This document shows, one piece after another, positions 46,530 to 55,273 of a stretch of 64,000 nt of DNA (position 1 is its first letter; the number at the start of each line of letters is the position of its first letter). The position numbers were made by a program, and so were the translations under genes. The notes below the pieces were generated by a model. It ran no database searches and had not been told where the DNA came from. It saw only the letters and a list, made by a program, of their open reading frames with translations. This DNA comes from Beijerinckiaceae bacterium (GTDB lineage: Bacteria > Pseudomonadota > Alphaproteobacteria > Rhizobiales > Beijerinckiaceae), in assembly GCA_027532775.1 (NCBI GenBank), contig JAPZTO010000006.1, positions 200,047-264,046 of the forward strand, given 5' to 3'.

Positions 46530-47305
46530 CAGCGGATTTTCTGGAAGATGCGGCCCCAGCGGGCCTCGCTCGGCCAGCGCCAGATCATCCAAGGCGGGGT
46601 GCCCTCCTCGATCGAGAAGAAGATCATCTCGGCGCGACCGACGAAATTCTCGTAAGGAACGAAGCCGACGCCCTGTGCGGATTGATCGCGGCTGTCGGTG
46701 GAATTGTCGCGGTTATCGCCCATCATGAAGTAATGGCCGGGCGGCACGAGGTATTCCGGCGTATTGTCCCAATAGGAGCGGTTCCCCTCACGCTCGTTGA
46801 CGTGATAGGAGACGCCATTCGGCAGCGTTTCGAGGAAGCGCGGCACCCGCAGGACGCGGCCGAACTGATCCCGTTCCTCGAAGACGCCGTCGGCTTCCTT
46901 CTTGACCGGCTGGCCGTTGATATAGACGAGGCCATTGATCAGCTGCACGCGGTCACCCGGCAGGCCGATGACGCGCTTGATGTAATCCGTCTCGCCATCC
47001 CGCGGGAGCTTGAACACGGCAATGTCGCCGCGCTTCGGCTCCGCTCCCCAGACCCGCCCCTCGAAGGGCGCGACCGAATAGGGGAAGGAATGCTTCGAAT
47101 AGCCATAGGCGTATTTCGAGACGAAAAGATAATCGCCGATCAGCAAGGTCGGGATCAACGAACCCGAGGGAATGTTGAAAGGCTGGAAGGCGAATGTCCG
47201 GATCACGAGCGCGATGAGCAGCGCCTCGATGATCACGCGGATCGTTTCGCCCAGACCGCCGGTATCCTTGGCCTGGGGTTTTTCCTGCAAGTTATCCATC
47301 GCCAT
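46529..47305 (-). CDS. lepB: signal peptidase I
   Basis: A 258-residue membrane protease that removes Sec and Tat signal peptides. One N-terminal helix (VIIEALLIALVIRTFAF) is followed by the catalytic Ser49 in IPSGSLIPTLL and Lys110 in DYIKRVIGLPGD. Leu50 replaces the usual Met after the catalytic Ser. FMMGDNRDNSTDSR is the C-terminal signature. It starts the lepB-rnc-era-recO operon; upstream is a 376-bp gap (47306-47681) full of repeats. Confidence 0.96.
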   Translation of the reverse strand: MAMDNLQEKPQAKDTGGLGETIRVIIEALLIALVIRTFAFQPFNIPSGSLIPTLLIGDYLFVSKYAYGYSKHSFPYSVAPFEGRVWGAEPKRGDIAVFKLPRDGETDYIKRVIGLPGDRVQLINGLVYINGQPVKKEADGVFEERDQFGRVLRVPRFLETLPNGVSYHVNEREGNRSYWDNTPEYLVPPGHYFMMGDNRDNSTDSRDQSAQGVGFVPYENFVGRAEMIFFSIEEGTPPWMIWRWPSEARWGRIFQKIR

Positions 47306-47477
47306 TCCGAGAAAACTCCGCCATCGCGCGAGGGAACCCCGGTTGCGGCGAGAACCTGATGCACCGGGATATACAAGCGCACCCCGACAAGGGCAATGTG
47401 GCGGAATGAGGAGGGAAGCCCGGCTGCACCGGATTTTTCATGCCCCCTCGGTGATTTCCGCCACGGGGCGGGCATAT

Positions 47478-47533
47478 CCCCTCACCCGCCGCCGCTTCGC
47501 GCCGTCGACCTCTCCCCGAGGGGGAGAGGTGGG
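47478..47533. repeat. palindromic intergenic repeat, copy 6
   Basis: CCCCTCACCCGCCGCCGCTT, then CGCGCCGTCGACCTCTCCCC and GAGGGGGAGAGG. It faces copy 7 and lies at the lepB edge of the catabolic block. Confidence 0.85.
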
Positions 47534-47584
47534 GTGTGCACTGAAATGGCGTGCGCGTCAGCGAGCGTAAACGGCGATGCGCTT

Positions 47585-47666
47585 CCCCTCTCCCCCACGG
47601 GGAGAGGGTGGCGCAAAGCGCCGGGTGAGGGGCAAGGCAAAACAGGGCGAAGCGCCGGGTGAGGGG
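47585..47666. repeat. palindromic intergenic repeat, copy 7 plus partial copy
   Basis: A full inverted unit (47585-47632, CCCCTCTCCCCCACGGGGAG through CCGGGTGAGGGG) is followed by a partial tandem copy at 47646-47666 that repeats only GGCGAAGCGCCGGGTGAGGG. It lies just after the nitroreductase gene. Confidence 0.85.
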
Positions 47667-47681
47667 TGGAGCCGCCCTTCT

Positions 47682-48362
47682 CTATTCCGGCAAGGTCTCC
47701 AGAAATGTCGCGAAGGCGGAAACGGGCTCGCGCACGGTCTCGAACAGATTCTCCGGCGCCTCCGGATCCCGGTGGCCGAGCGCCATGCCGCAGACGATGC
47801 GCTGGTCCGCCGGGATGGCGAGCAGGTCACGGATCTCGCGGTGATAGGTGATGAAGGCCGCTTGCGGGCAGGTATCGAGCCCCCGGGCACGGGCGGCGAT
47901 CATCATATTCTGGAGAAACATGCCGTAATCGAGCCAGGAACCGAGTTCGAGATCGTCGTCGATGGTGAAGATCAGCCCGACCGGCGCATCGAAAAAGGTG
48001 AAGTTCCGCGCATGCTGGGCATGCATGCGGGCCTTGTCGCCCTTCTGGATGCCGAGCGTGGCATAAAGGTCGTAGCCGACCTTGCGCCGGCGGGCGAGGT
48101 AGGGCTCGCGGAAAACGGGCGGGTAATAGGCATATTGTGGCGTGCCGGGATCGCCCGTCAGCGCCAGTTGCTCGATGGCGCGGCCGAACCCGGCCCGTGC
48201 CGCCCCGGTGAGCACGATGGCGCGCCAGGGCTGCATGTTGGTGCCCGACGGCGCCCGCGCGGCGACGGCGAGGATCTCCTCCACCGTTTCGCGCGGGACG
48301 GGCGTATCGAGAAAGGCCCGGATCGATTTCCGGGTCAGGATGGCCTCGTCGGCACTGAGCAT
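47682..48362 (-). CDS. nitroreductase family protein
   Basis: A 226-residue FMN-dependent oxidoreductase. Family marks are TRKSIRAFLDTPVPRETVEEIL, ARAPSGTNMQPWRAIVLTG with FMN-phosphate contacts, and MALGHRDPEAPEN near the end. Nitroreductases reduce nitro groups, quinones or flavins; the substrate is not predictable. It is the last gene of the minus-strand catabolic block, 30 bp after the acyl-CoA dehydrogenase. Confidence 0.88.
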   Translation of the reverse strand: MLSADEAILTRKSIRAFLDTPVPRETVEEILAVAARAPSGTNMQPWRAIVLTGAARAGFGRAIEQLALTGDPGTPQYAYYPPVFREPYLARRRKVGYDLYATLGIQKGDKARMHAQHARNFTFFDAPVGLIFTIDDDLELGSWLDYGMFLQNMMIAARARGLDTCPQAAFITYHREIRDLLAIPADQRIVCGMALGHRDPEAPENLFETVREPVSAFATFLETLPE

Positions 48363-48392
48363 GGCGCGTTCCCTGTCTTGCCGCCGGCCGCC

Positions 48393-49556
48393 TCAGAAGG
48401 AGCGCGGAAGGCCGAGCACATGCTCCGCGATATAGGCCAGGATCAGGTTGGTCGAGATGGGCGCGACCTGATAGAGGCGGGTTTCCCGGAATTTCCGCTC
48501 GACATCGTATTCGCAGGCGAAGCCGAACCCGCCGTGGAACTGGATGCAGGCATTGGCCGCCTCCCAGCTTGCCTTGGCGGCGAGATATTTCGCCATATTG
48601 GCCTGGGCCCCGCAGGCCTGATGCGCGTCGAAGAGGCGGCAGGCCTCGTAGCGCATCAGGTTGGCGGCCTCCACCTCGATATAGCTCTCGGCGATCGGGA
48701 ATTGCACACCCTGGTTCTGGCCGATCGGCCGGCCGAACACGATGCGCTCCTTCGTATAGGCCGTGACTTTGTCGAGGAACCAGTAGCCATCGCCGATGCA
48801 TTCCGCGGCGATGAGAATGCGCTCGGCATTCAGCCCATCGAGGATGTACTTGAAGCCCTTGCCCTCCTCGCCGATCAGGTTTTCGGCGGGAATCTCGAGA
48901 TTGTCGAAGAACAGCTCGCTGGTCTCGTGGTTGACCATATTGGGGATCGGCCGGACCTCCAGCCCCTTGCCGATGGCCTGCCTGAGATCAACGAGGAAGA
49001 TCGACATGCCCTCGCTTTTCTTCTTCACCTGATCAAGAGGGGTCGTGCGGGCGAGAAGGATCATCAGGTCGGAATGCCGGACACGGCTGATCCAGACCTT
49101 CTGGCCGTTGACGATATAGCGGTCGCCCTTCTTCACGGCCGTTGTCTTCAGCCGGGTCGTATCCGTGCCGGTTGTGGGCTCGGTCACGCCCATGGATTGC
49201 AAACGCAGGTCGCCGGCGGCGATTTTCGGCAAGTAGAAGCGCTTCTGCGCCTCAGAGCCGTGCCGCAGCAGGGTGCCCATATTGTACATCTGGCCATGGC
49301 AGGCGCCGGAATTGCCGCCCGAACGGTTGATCTCCTCCATGATGATCGAGGCTTCGGTCAGGCCGAGGCCGGAGCCGCCATATTCTTCCGGGATCAGCGC
49401 AGCCATCCAGCCGGCCCGTGTCAACGCTTCGACAAAGGCCTCGGGATAGCCCCGCGCCTCGTCGATTTTCCGGTGATATTCCGCCGGGAATTCCGCGCAA
49501 AGCGCGCGAACGGCTTCACGGATTTCGGGATGGCTGTCGGTGGAGGGGATCATCAT
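48393..49556 (-). CDS. acyl-CoA dehydrogenase
   Basis: A 387-residue FAD enzyme that introduces a 2,3-double bond in an acyl-CoA. MGVTEPTTGTDTTRLKTTA, the FAD segment VWISRVRHSD and FHGGFGFACEYDVERKFRE are typical. The usual catalytic-Glu motif near the end (YEGT) reads RLYQVAPISTN, so the base may be the Glu in GLNAERILIA, as in isovaleryl-CoA dehydrogenase. That is inference. Its start overlaps the MaoC-like stop by one base. Confidence 0.9.
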   Translation of the reverse strand: MMIPSTDSHPEIREAVRALCAEFPAEYHRKIDEARGYPEAFVEALTRAGWMAALIPEEYGGSGLGLTEASIIMEEINRSGGNSGACHGQMYNMGTLLRHGSEAQKRFYLPKIAAGDLRLQSMGVTEPTTGTDTTRLKTTAVKKGDRYIVNGQKVWISRVRHSDLMILLARTTPLDQVKKKSEGMSIFLVDLRQAIGKGLEVRPIPNMVNHETSELFFDNLEIPAENLIGEEGKGFKYILDGLNAERILIAAECIGDGYWFLDKVTAYTKERIVFGRPIGQNQGVQFPIAESYIEVEAANLMRYEACRLFDAHQACGAQANMAKYLAAKASWEAANACIQFHGGFGFACEYDVERKFRETRLYQVAPISTNLILAYIAEHVLGLPRSF

Positions 49557-50440
49557 CAGGTCCGGGTTGGGGATCGGTCTGCCGGGTTCGGAACGGAAAA
49601 CGCGGCCTGCGCTTCCATGGTGAGCTGTCCGGATTTCTCCGCCCAGAGTTGCGCGTGGCCGGGCCGATCAAGCTTGCCGTGGACGGCGAAAGCATCGATG
49701 TGGAAGGTCGGGGCCAGCGCCCGGAAGGAGAATTGATTGACCGTTTGGTCGGGGAATTTCCGGCGCAGCCCGTCCAGCAGCAAGGTCGCGATCAGCGGCC
49801 CATGGACGACAAGGCCCGGATAGCCTTCCTCGCGCGTGACATAGTCGAGATCGTAATGGATCCGGTGCGAATTGAAGGTCAGCGCGGAAAAGCGGAACAG
49901 CAGCACCGGGTCGGGCCTGCAAGGGAACGACCATTCCGCCCCGTCCGGAGCCGGCAACGGCCTTGCCGGCGATGCATCCGCTGGCGGCAAGGCGCGATAG
50001 ACGATGTCATGCTCTTCCTCGATCGCCGGGCCGGAGGCGCCGGCCACCTCGTGCCGTACCGTGACGAAGACGAGATCGCCGGTCTTTCCAGCCTTGTGTT
50101 CAATGCGCGTCACGGTCGAGACGCGCGTTGCCGTCTCGCCGATGACCAGCGGCGCCAGGAAGGAGAGCCGGCTGCCAGCCCACATCCGCCTTGGCAGCGG
50201 CACCGGCGGCAGGAAGCCACCACGGGCCGGGTGGCCATCCGGCCCGGCTTCGGCCAGCGGGCTGACGGGCAGGAAATGCAGCCAGTGCCAGAGAGGCGGA
50301 AGGGCGGTGCCGGCCTCGTAGGGCGGGTCGGCCCGGTCGAGCGTCGCCGCCAGCGCGTTGGCGGGGAACGGGGCGAGCATTTCCACCCGCGTCTCGCTGC
50401 GGCCGATCCATTGCCGGAGATGGTCGAGATCAAGGCTCAT
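49556..50440 (-). CDS. double-hotdog MaoC-like acyl-CoA hydratase
   Basis: A 294-residue protein with an N-terminal FAS1-like dehydratase half (LPPLWHWLHFLPV, RRMWAGSRLSFLAPL) and a C-terminal MaoC half with FRFSALTFNSHRIHYD and YPGLVVHGPLIATLL. This layout is seen in mesaconyl-C4-CoA hydratase. It should add water to, or remove it from, an acyl-CoA. It overlaps the PrpD gene by four bases (ATGA) and the dehydrogenase by one, so all three are coupled. Confidence 0.85.
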   Translation of the reverse strand: MSLDLDHLRQWIGRSETRVEMLAPFPANALAATLDRADPPYEAGTALPPLWHWLHFLPVSPLAEAGPDGHPARGGFLPPVPLPRRMWAGSRLSFLAPLVIGETATRVSTVTRIEHKAGKTGDLVFVTVRHEVAGASGPAIEEEHDIVYRALPPADASPARPLPAPDGAEWSFPCRPDPVLLFRFSALTFNSHRIHYDLDYVTREEGYPGLVVHGPLIATLLLDGLRRKFPDQTVNQFSFRALAPTFHIDAFAVHGKLDRPGHAQLWAEKSGQLTMEAQAAFSVPNPADRSPTRT

Positions 50441-51792
50441 GCGCGACTTCCCAGCCGGATCGCCGCTCTGCCAATCGCCTCAGCCATGGCGGCGGCGCTT
50501 GCGGTTTCCGGCGCGTCGAATAGGGCCATCACCGCCCTTGCCTCGTCCGCCGGCAGCAGCGCATGAACCTTGCCCTCGATGCGGGTGTGGCGGGCGGCGA
50601 ATTCCATCGGCGTGTCGAGATCGAAGAAAGCTTCGCGGCTGCGATTGTCGGTGAAGGTCAGCTGCACCGACGCAGCGGTATCGCGGATGGCGGCGTCGCC
50701 CTCGACGCGGACGCGATCGCGCAGGCGCAGCAGATCCGGATCGGCGCAGCTCGCTTCGGAATAGGTGTCGAGCGCGGCGGTCGAGCGCCCGGCCAAAGCC
50801 ATCGCGCTGGTGAGGCGATAGCTGAACTTCGCCTCGAGCCCGGTTCGCGGGGCCGGCAGGTCGCAGACCCTGAGCCAACGCGGATTGACGCGGATCTGCA
50901 CGGCGCTGACCCTTTCGGCCGAAAAGCCTGCCTCCTGGCGGAGATGGATCAACGCCTCGAGGCTGGCATGGAGGCCATGGCAGCAGGCATGGAACTTGTG
51001 CTGGACCGCCTCGAACCAGAAATCGCGGCCGAGGCCGGCAAGCGCGGATTCGGGCGAAACGGCTTCGCCGGCATGGGTTTCGGCGAAGCCCTGCCCGCAT
51101 TCCAGCCCGTCGGGCCGCGAGATGAAGCCGCGCGCCGCCAGCAACGCAGCCTCGACACCGTTCGCCGCGGCAGTGCCGGCGTTGTAAGGCTTGCCCATGG
51201 TGCCGAATTGCGATTTCAGCCCGGAGGCGCGGGTGGCGACGATGCCGAGCGCATGGCGAAGACGATCCTCGTCAAGGCAGAGCAGGCGTCCCGCCGCCAT
51301 GGCCGCACCGAAGGCACCGGAGGTCGCCGTCTGGTGGAAGCCGTGATTATAGTGCCGCGTGCCCAGCCAATGCCCGATCCGGCAGGCGGCTTCCATGCCG
51401 ATCAAAGCCGCCTCGAGAAAGGCTGCGCCGCTGGCGCCCTGCCGTTCCGCCATGGCGAAAGCGGCCGGAAACACCGCCACACTGGGATGGCCGACATAGG
51501 CGAAATGCGTGTCGTCATAATCCAGCGCATGCGAGAGCGCGCCATTGGCCAGAGCCGCCGCGCGGGCCGGCACCTTCCGGCCGAGGCCGAGGACGGTGGC
51601 CTGCGCCGCGCCGGCTTCCTCGCCGACGAGATCGCGCGTGATCGTGGCGACCGGCTCGCCGAGGCCGGCAAGGGCGACAGCCGCCCAGTCGACCAGCGAC
51701 AGCCGGGCCACATCCAGCGCCGAAGGCGGGGGGTGCAGCGTGCGGTCAGCCGCGAAAGCTGCGATTGCGGCGGTGATCGAAGGGCTCTCCAT
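50437..51792 (-). CDS. MmgE/PrpD family protein
   Basis: A 451-residue protein of the family that includes 2-methylcitrate dehydratase and cis-aconitate decarboxylase. Marks are ALSHALDYDDTHFAYVGHPS, RHYNHGFHQTATSGAFGAAM and QHKFHACCHGLHASLEA, all rich in the family's conserved His and Asp. The reaction is unknown; a hydratase, epimerase or decarboxylase of a branched or dicarboxylic acid is likely. It starts five bases after the alcohol dehydrogenase stop. Confidence 0.9.
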   Translation of the reverse strand: MESPSITAAIAAFAADRTLHPPPSALDVARLSLVDWAAVALAGLGEPVATITRDLVGEEAGAAQATVLGLGRKVPARAAALANGALSHALDYDDTHFAYVGHPSVAVFPAAFAMAERQGASGAAFLEAALIGMEAACRIGHWLGTRHYNHGFHQTATSGAFGAAMAAGRLLCLDEDRLRHALGIVATRASGLKSQFGTMGKPYNAGTAAANGVEAALLAARGFISRPDGLECGQGFAETHAGEAVSPESALAGLGRDFWFEAVQHKFHACCHGLHASLEALIHLRQEAGFSAERVSAVQIRVNPRWLRVCDLPAPRTGLEAKFSYRLTSAMALAGRSTAALDTYSEASCADPDLLRLRDRVRVEGDAAIRDTAASVQLTFTDNRSREAFFDLDTPMEFAARHTRIEGKVHALLPADEARAVMALFDAPETASAAAMAEAIGRAAIRLGSRA

Positions 51793-51797
51793 GCCGG

Positions 51798-52931
51798 TCA
51801 GGCCGCCATGGTGATGACGTGGCGGATGACCTCACCCCGGTCGAGCCGGTCAAAGGCCTCGTTGATCCCGTCCAGCGGGCCGGTCGAGGAGAGGAGCTTG
51901 TCCACCGGCAGCCTTCCGGTCTGGAACAGCGCGATATAGCGGGGGATGTCGCGGCTCGGCACGCAGGAGCCCATATAGGCGCCCATGACGATGCGCTCCT
52001 CGGCGACGAGGCTCACCGCCGGCACCGCGAATTGGGTCGCCGGGGCCGGCAGGCCGCCGGTCACCGTCATGCCGCCCCGGCGGGTGATGGCATAGGCCGC
52101 CTCGAAGGCGCGGGCCGCACCGGCCAGTTCGATCGCATGGTCAACGCCGCCGCCGGTCAGCGCGCGGATCTGCGGCACGAGATCGGGGTCGGAAGCGAGG
52201 AAACCATCGGTCGCGCCGAGATCCTTCGCGATGGCGAGCTTGGCGGGGTTGAGATCGATGGCGATCACCCGCCCGGCCCCGCTGGCCACCGCGCCGAGCA
52301 CGGCCGAGAGCCCGACCCCGCCGAGGCCGATCACTGCGACGGAATGGCCCGGCCGGACCTTGCAGGTATTCATCACCGTGCCGACGCCGGTCATCACCGC
52401 GCAGCCGAACAGGGCCGCATGGACGAGCGAGATGTCATGCCCGATCTTCACGATCGAGCGGCGATGGACGACGGAATATTCCGAGAAGGCGCAGACGCCG
52501 CAATGATGGTTGATCGAGCCGTCATCGCAGGAGAAGCGGCGACCGCCGCCCAGCAGCGTGCCGGCGCCGTTGGCCGCATTGCCCGGCTCGCACAGGGCGG
52601 CGCGGCCCTCGGCGCAGAAGGCGCAGGTGCCGCAGGTCGGCACGAAGCTCATCACCACCGGGTCGCCGCGGCGAAGGTCATCGACCCCGGCGCCGACTTC
52701 CTCGACCACGGCCGAGGCCTCGTGGCCCAGCGCTACGGGAAGCGGGCGCGGCCTGTCGCCGTTGATCCCCGAAAGGTCGGAATGGCACACCCCGGCCGCC
52801 GCGATGCGCACCAGCACCTCGCCCGGCCCCGGCGGCGCCAGCTCGACGGTCTCGATCGAGAGCGGCCGCGAATTGGCATAGGGGCGCGGCAGGCCGGATT
52901 GCCGGAGGATGGCGGAGCGGATGCGCATCAT
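51798..52931 (-). CDS. zinc-dependent alcohol dehydrogenase
   Basis: A 377-residue MDR alcohol dehydrogenase. The catalytic zinc Cys is in AAGVCHSDL with His in LGHEASA; the structural zinc site is CGTCAFCAEGRAALC. The NAD fold is VIGLGGVGLSAVLGA with IDLN. It resembles the class III/long-chain type. The start MMRIRSAIL lies 17 bp after the SDR stop. It probably oxidises the alcohol that feeds this pathway. Confidence 0.92.
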   Translation of the reverse strand: MMRIRSAILRQSGLPRPYANSRPLSIETVELAPPGPGEVLVRIAAAGVCHSDLSGINGDRPRPLPVALGHEASAVVEEVGAGVDDLRRGDPVVMSFVPTCGTCAFCAEGRAALCEPGNAANGAGTLLGGGRRFSCDDGSINHHCGVCAFSEYSVVHRRSIVKIGHDISLVHAALFGCAVMTGVGTVMNTCKVRPGHSVAVIGLGGVGLSAVLGAVASGAGRVIAIDLNPAKLAIAKDLGATDGFLASDPDLVPQIRALTGGGVDHAIELAGAARAFEAAYAITRRGGMTVTGGLPAPATQFAVPAVSLVAEERIVMGAYMGSCVPSRDIPRYIALFQTGRLPVDKLLSSTGPLDGINEAFDRLDRGEVIRHVITMAA

Positions 52932-52948
52932 GGACGGTCTCCTGTCAC

Positions 52949-53701
52949 TCAGATCGTCCGGCCGCCATCGACCTCGAGCACCACGCCGGTGATGAATTCG
53001 GCTTCGTCGGAGGCGAGATAGAGGCAGGCATTGGCGATGTCGTCTGGCGTCGAGAACCGGCCGAGCGGGATGGAAGAGAGGAATTTCGCGCGGTTTTCCG
53101 GCGTATCCGGCATGCCCATGAATTGCTCGAGCAGCCCGGTCGCGCCGATAACCGGGGCGACGCAATTCACGCGGATCCGGTCCGGTGCGAGTTCCACCGC
53201 CATCGAGCGGGAGAGCAGGTTCACGGCGCCCTTGGTGGAGTTATACCAGGTCAGGCCCGGGCGCGGGCGGATTCCGGCCGTCGAGCCGATATTGATGATC
53301 ACGCCGCCGCCCTTCTCGCGATAATGCGGAATGACGGCGCGGCTCATATGGAAGATCGCCTTCACATTGATGGCGTAGACGCGGTCGAATTCTTCCTCCG
53401 TCACCTCCATCATCGGCTTGTTGCGATGGCTCCAGCCGGCATTGTTGACGACGATGTCGAGGCGACCGCCGCCGAATTCGGCTGCTGCCTTCACCGATGC
53501 TGCGGTCTCGGCCGCCGAGGTGAGATCTGCCTGGACGGCGATCGCCGAGGTGCCGATCGCCGAGGCCACGCGCTTGGCGCTATCGGGATTGATATCGACA
53601 ATGGCGACACGGGCACCTTCCCGCGCGAAAGTCCGGGCGATGCCTTCGCCGAAACCGGAACCGGCGCCCGTGACGAGGGCGGTCTTGCCTTTGAGACGCA
53701 T
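52949..53701 (-). CDS. short-chain dehydrogenase/reductase
   Basis: A 250-residue classical SDR. The cofactor site is TGAGSGFGEG, followed by NNAGWSHRNK and the catalytic Ser and Tyr-x3-Lys (GSTAGIRP, YNSTKGAVN). It ends GVVLEVDGGRTI, typical of 3-oxoacyl or sugar-alcohol dehydrogenases. It begins a tight run SDR-ADH-PrpD-MaoC-dehydrogenase. A hairpin-bearing 108-bp gap separates it from the aldehyde dehydrogenase gene. Confidence 0.92.
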   Translation of the reverse strand: MRLKGKTALVTGAGSGFGEGIARTFAREGARVAIVDINPDSAKRVASAIGTSAIAVQADLTSAAETAASVKAAAEFGGGRLDIVVNNAGWSHRNKPMMEVTEEEFDRVYAINVKAIFHMSRAVIPHYREKGGGVIINIGSTAGIRPRPGLTWYNSTKGAVNLLSRSMAVELAPDRIRVNCVAPVIGATGLLEQFMGMPDTPENRAKFLSSIPLGRFSTPDDIANACLYLASDEAEFITGVVLEVDGGRTI

Positions 53702-53782
53702 CGTCTCCTCCTTGGGTCTGCTCTCTAGGATCGTCTTCCGGGTTCAGCCCCGGGGCCTTCTTTCGTATTCGCGCAGGACGGA

Positions 53783-53803
53783 AGGGTGGCAGCGTGCCAC
53801 CCT
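53783..53803. terminator. hairpin between the ALDH and SDR genes
   Basis: AGGGTGGCA (53783-53791) pairs perfectly with TGCCACCCT (53795-53803) around GCG. On the minus strand it follows the ALDH stop, so the catabolic block may be two transcription units. Confidence 0.55.
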
Positions 53804-53809
53804 GCCCGC

Positions 53810-55273
53810 TCAGCCATGCTTGACGACGAGGGTTTTCAGGGCGCCGAATTCATAGAGCGCCTCGAACCCCTTCTCGCGGCCATGGCCGGATTTCTTCATC
53901 CCGCCGAAAGGCAGCTCGATGCCGCCGCCGGCGCCATAGCCATTCACGAAGAGCTGGCCGGCCCGGACCTTCCGTGCGACGCGGATGGCGCGGCTGCCAT
54001 CGCCCGACCAGACGCCAGCGACGAGGCCATATTCGGTGCCATTGGCGAGGCGGATCGCCTCCTCCTCGCTGTCGAAGGGCATGGCCGCGAGGATCGGGCC
54101 GAACACTTCCCTCTGGGCGAGTTCGGATGCCGGATTGACCTCGTGATAGACGGTCGGCCGGACATAGAAGCCCTCGGCCGGGCTGTTCGTGGCGATCTGG
54201 CCCTGCGCGAGGATGCGCGCGCCCGCCTCCTCCGCCCGCTGCAGCATGGCGCCGATGCGGCTCCTCTGGCCGGCGCTGATGACCGGCCCGAGATCGAGAT
54301 CCATTTCCGGCGTGCCGGCACGGATCTGCTCGAAGCGCAGCTTCAGGTCGGCCATGAAGCGATCCCAGATCCTGCGTTCCACCAGCACGCGGCTGCCGGC
54401 GGAACAGGTCTGGCCGGCATTCTGCACCACGGCAGCCGCCACCGACTGCACCGCCGCGGTAAGATCGGCATCGCCGAAGATGATCTGCGGCGACTTGCCG
54501 CCGAGTTCCAGCGTGCAGCCGATATGGTTCTTCGCCGCCGCGATCTGCACGAGCGTGCCAACCTCCGGGCTGCCGGTGAAAGAGATGAAATCGATGCCGC
54601 GATGGTTGGCGAGGGCGGCGCCCGCCTCCTCGCCGAGGCCCGGCACGACATTGACCGCGCCTTCGGGGAAACCGGCTTCCGCCGCCAGTTCGGCGAGGCG
54701 CAGCGGCACGAGGCAGGCCTCCTCGGCCGGCTTGATGACGGTCGCGTTGCCCATGGCGAGGGCCGGGGCCACGGTGCGGCCGAACATCTGGCCGGGATAG
54801 TTCCACGGGATGATATGGGCGGTCACGCCCAGCGGCTCGTAGAGCGTGTTGACGAGGAAGCCGTCAAGGAAGGGGATGGTGTCGCCATGGACCTTGTCCG
54901 CCGCGCCGCCGTAATATTCGAAATAGCGGCTCACGGCGACGATATCGGCCCGGGCCTGCTTCATCGGCTTGCCGGTATCGCGCGCTTCGAGCAGCGCCAG
55001 TTCCTCGGCATGGTCATCCACCAGCCGCGACAGGCGGAGCAGCAGGCGCCCGCGCTCGGTTGCGGTCAGGCGGCCCCAGCTGCCGGTTTCCAACGCGGCG
55101 CGGGCGGCGGCAACCGCGAGTTCGATATCCCCGGCATTGCCGGCGGCGATGGCGGCGAAGGCCTGGCCATCGGCCGGGGCAATCATCGGGATCGTCCGGC
55201 CGGACAGCGAGGGCTGCCAGCGATTGTTGACGAAGATGCCCTTGGCGGCTTCGGTGCGCAGGATCTGGTTCAT
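53810..55273 (-). CDS. aldehyde dehydrogenase
   Basis: A 487-residue NAD(P) aldehyde dehydrogenase. The catalytic Cys is in NAGQTCSAGSR, the general-base Glu in LELGGKSPQ, and the cofactor loop is FTGSPEVGT. HIIPWNYPG is also family-typical. The start overlaps the CoA-transferase stop by four bases (ATGA). Next to an alcohol dehydrogenase it suggests stepwise oxidation of an alcohol to an acid; the substrate is unknown. Confidence 0.95.
   Translation of the reverse strand: MNQILRTEAAKGIFVNNRWQPSLSGRTIPMIAPADGQAFAAIAAGNAGDIELAVAAARAALETGSWGRLTATERGRLLLRLSRLVDDHAEELALLEARDTGKPMKQARADIVAVSRYFEYYGGAADKVHGDTIPFLDGFLVNTLYEPLGVTAHIIPWNYPGQMFGRTVAPALAMGNATVIKPAEEACLVPLRLAELAAEAGFPEGAVNVVPGLGEEAGAALANHRGIDFISFTGSPEVGTLVQIAAAKNHIGCTLELGGKSPQIIFGDADLTAAVQSVAAAVVQNAGQTCSAGSRVLVERRIWDRFMADLKLRFEQIRAGTPEMDLDLGPVISAGQRSRIGAMLQRAEEAGARILAQGQIATNSPAEGFYVRPTVYHEVNPASELAQREVFGPILAAMPFDSEEEAIRLANGTEYGLVAGVWSGDGSRAIRVARKVRAGQLFVNGYGAGGGIELPFGGMKKSGHGREKGFEALYEFGALKTLVVKHG

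Noticed and set aside
47682-48362. Annotation as BluB (B12 lower-ligand synthesis)
   Set aside because: The family is the same, but the gene lies in a catabolic block without cobalamin genes and no BluB-specific feature was recognised.
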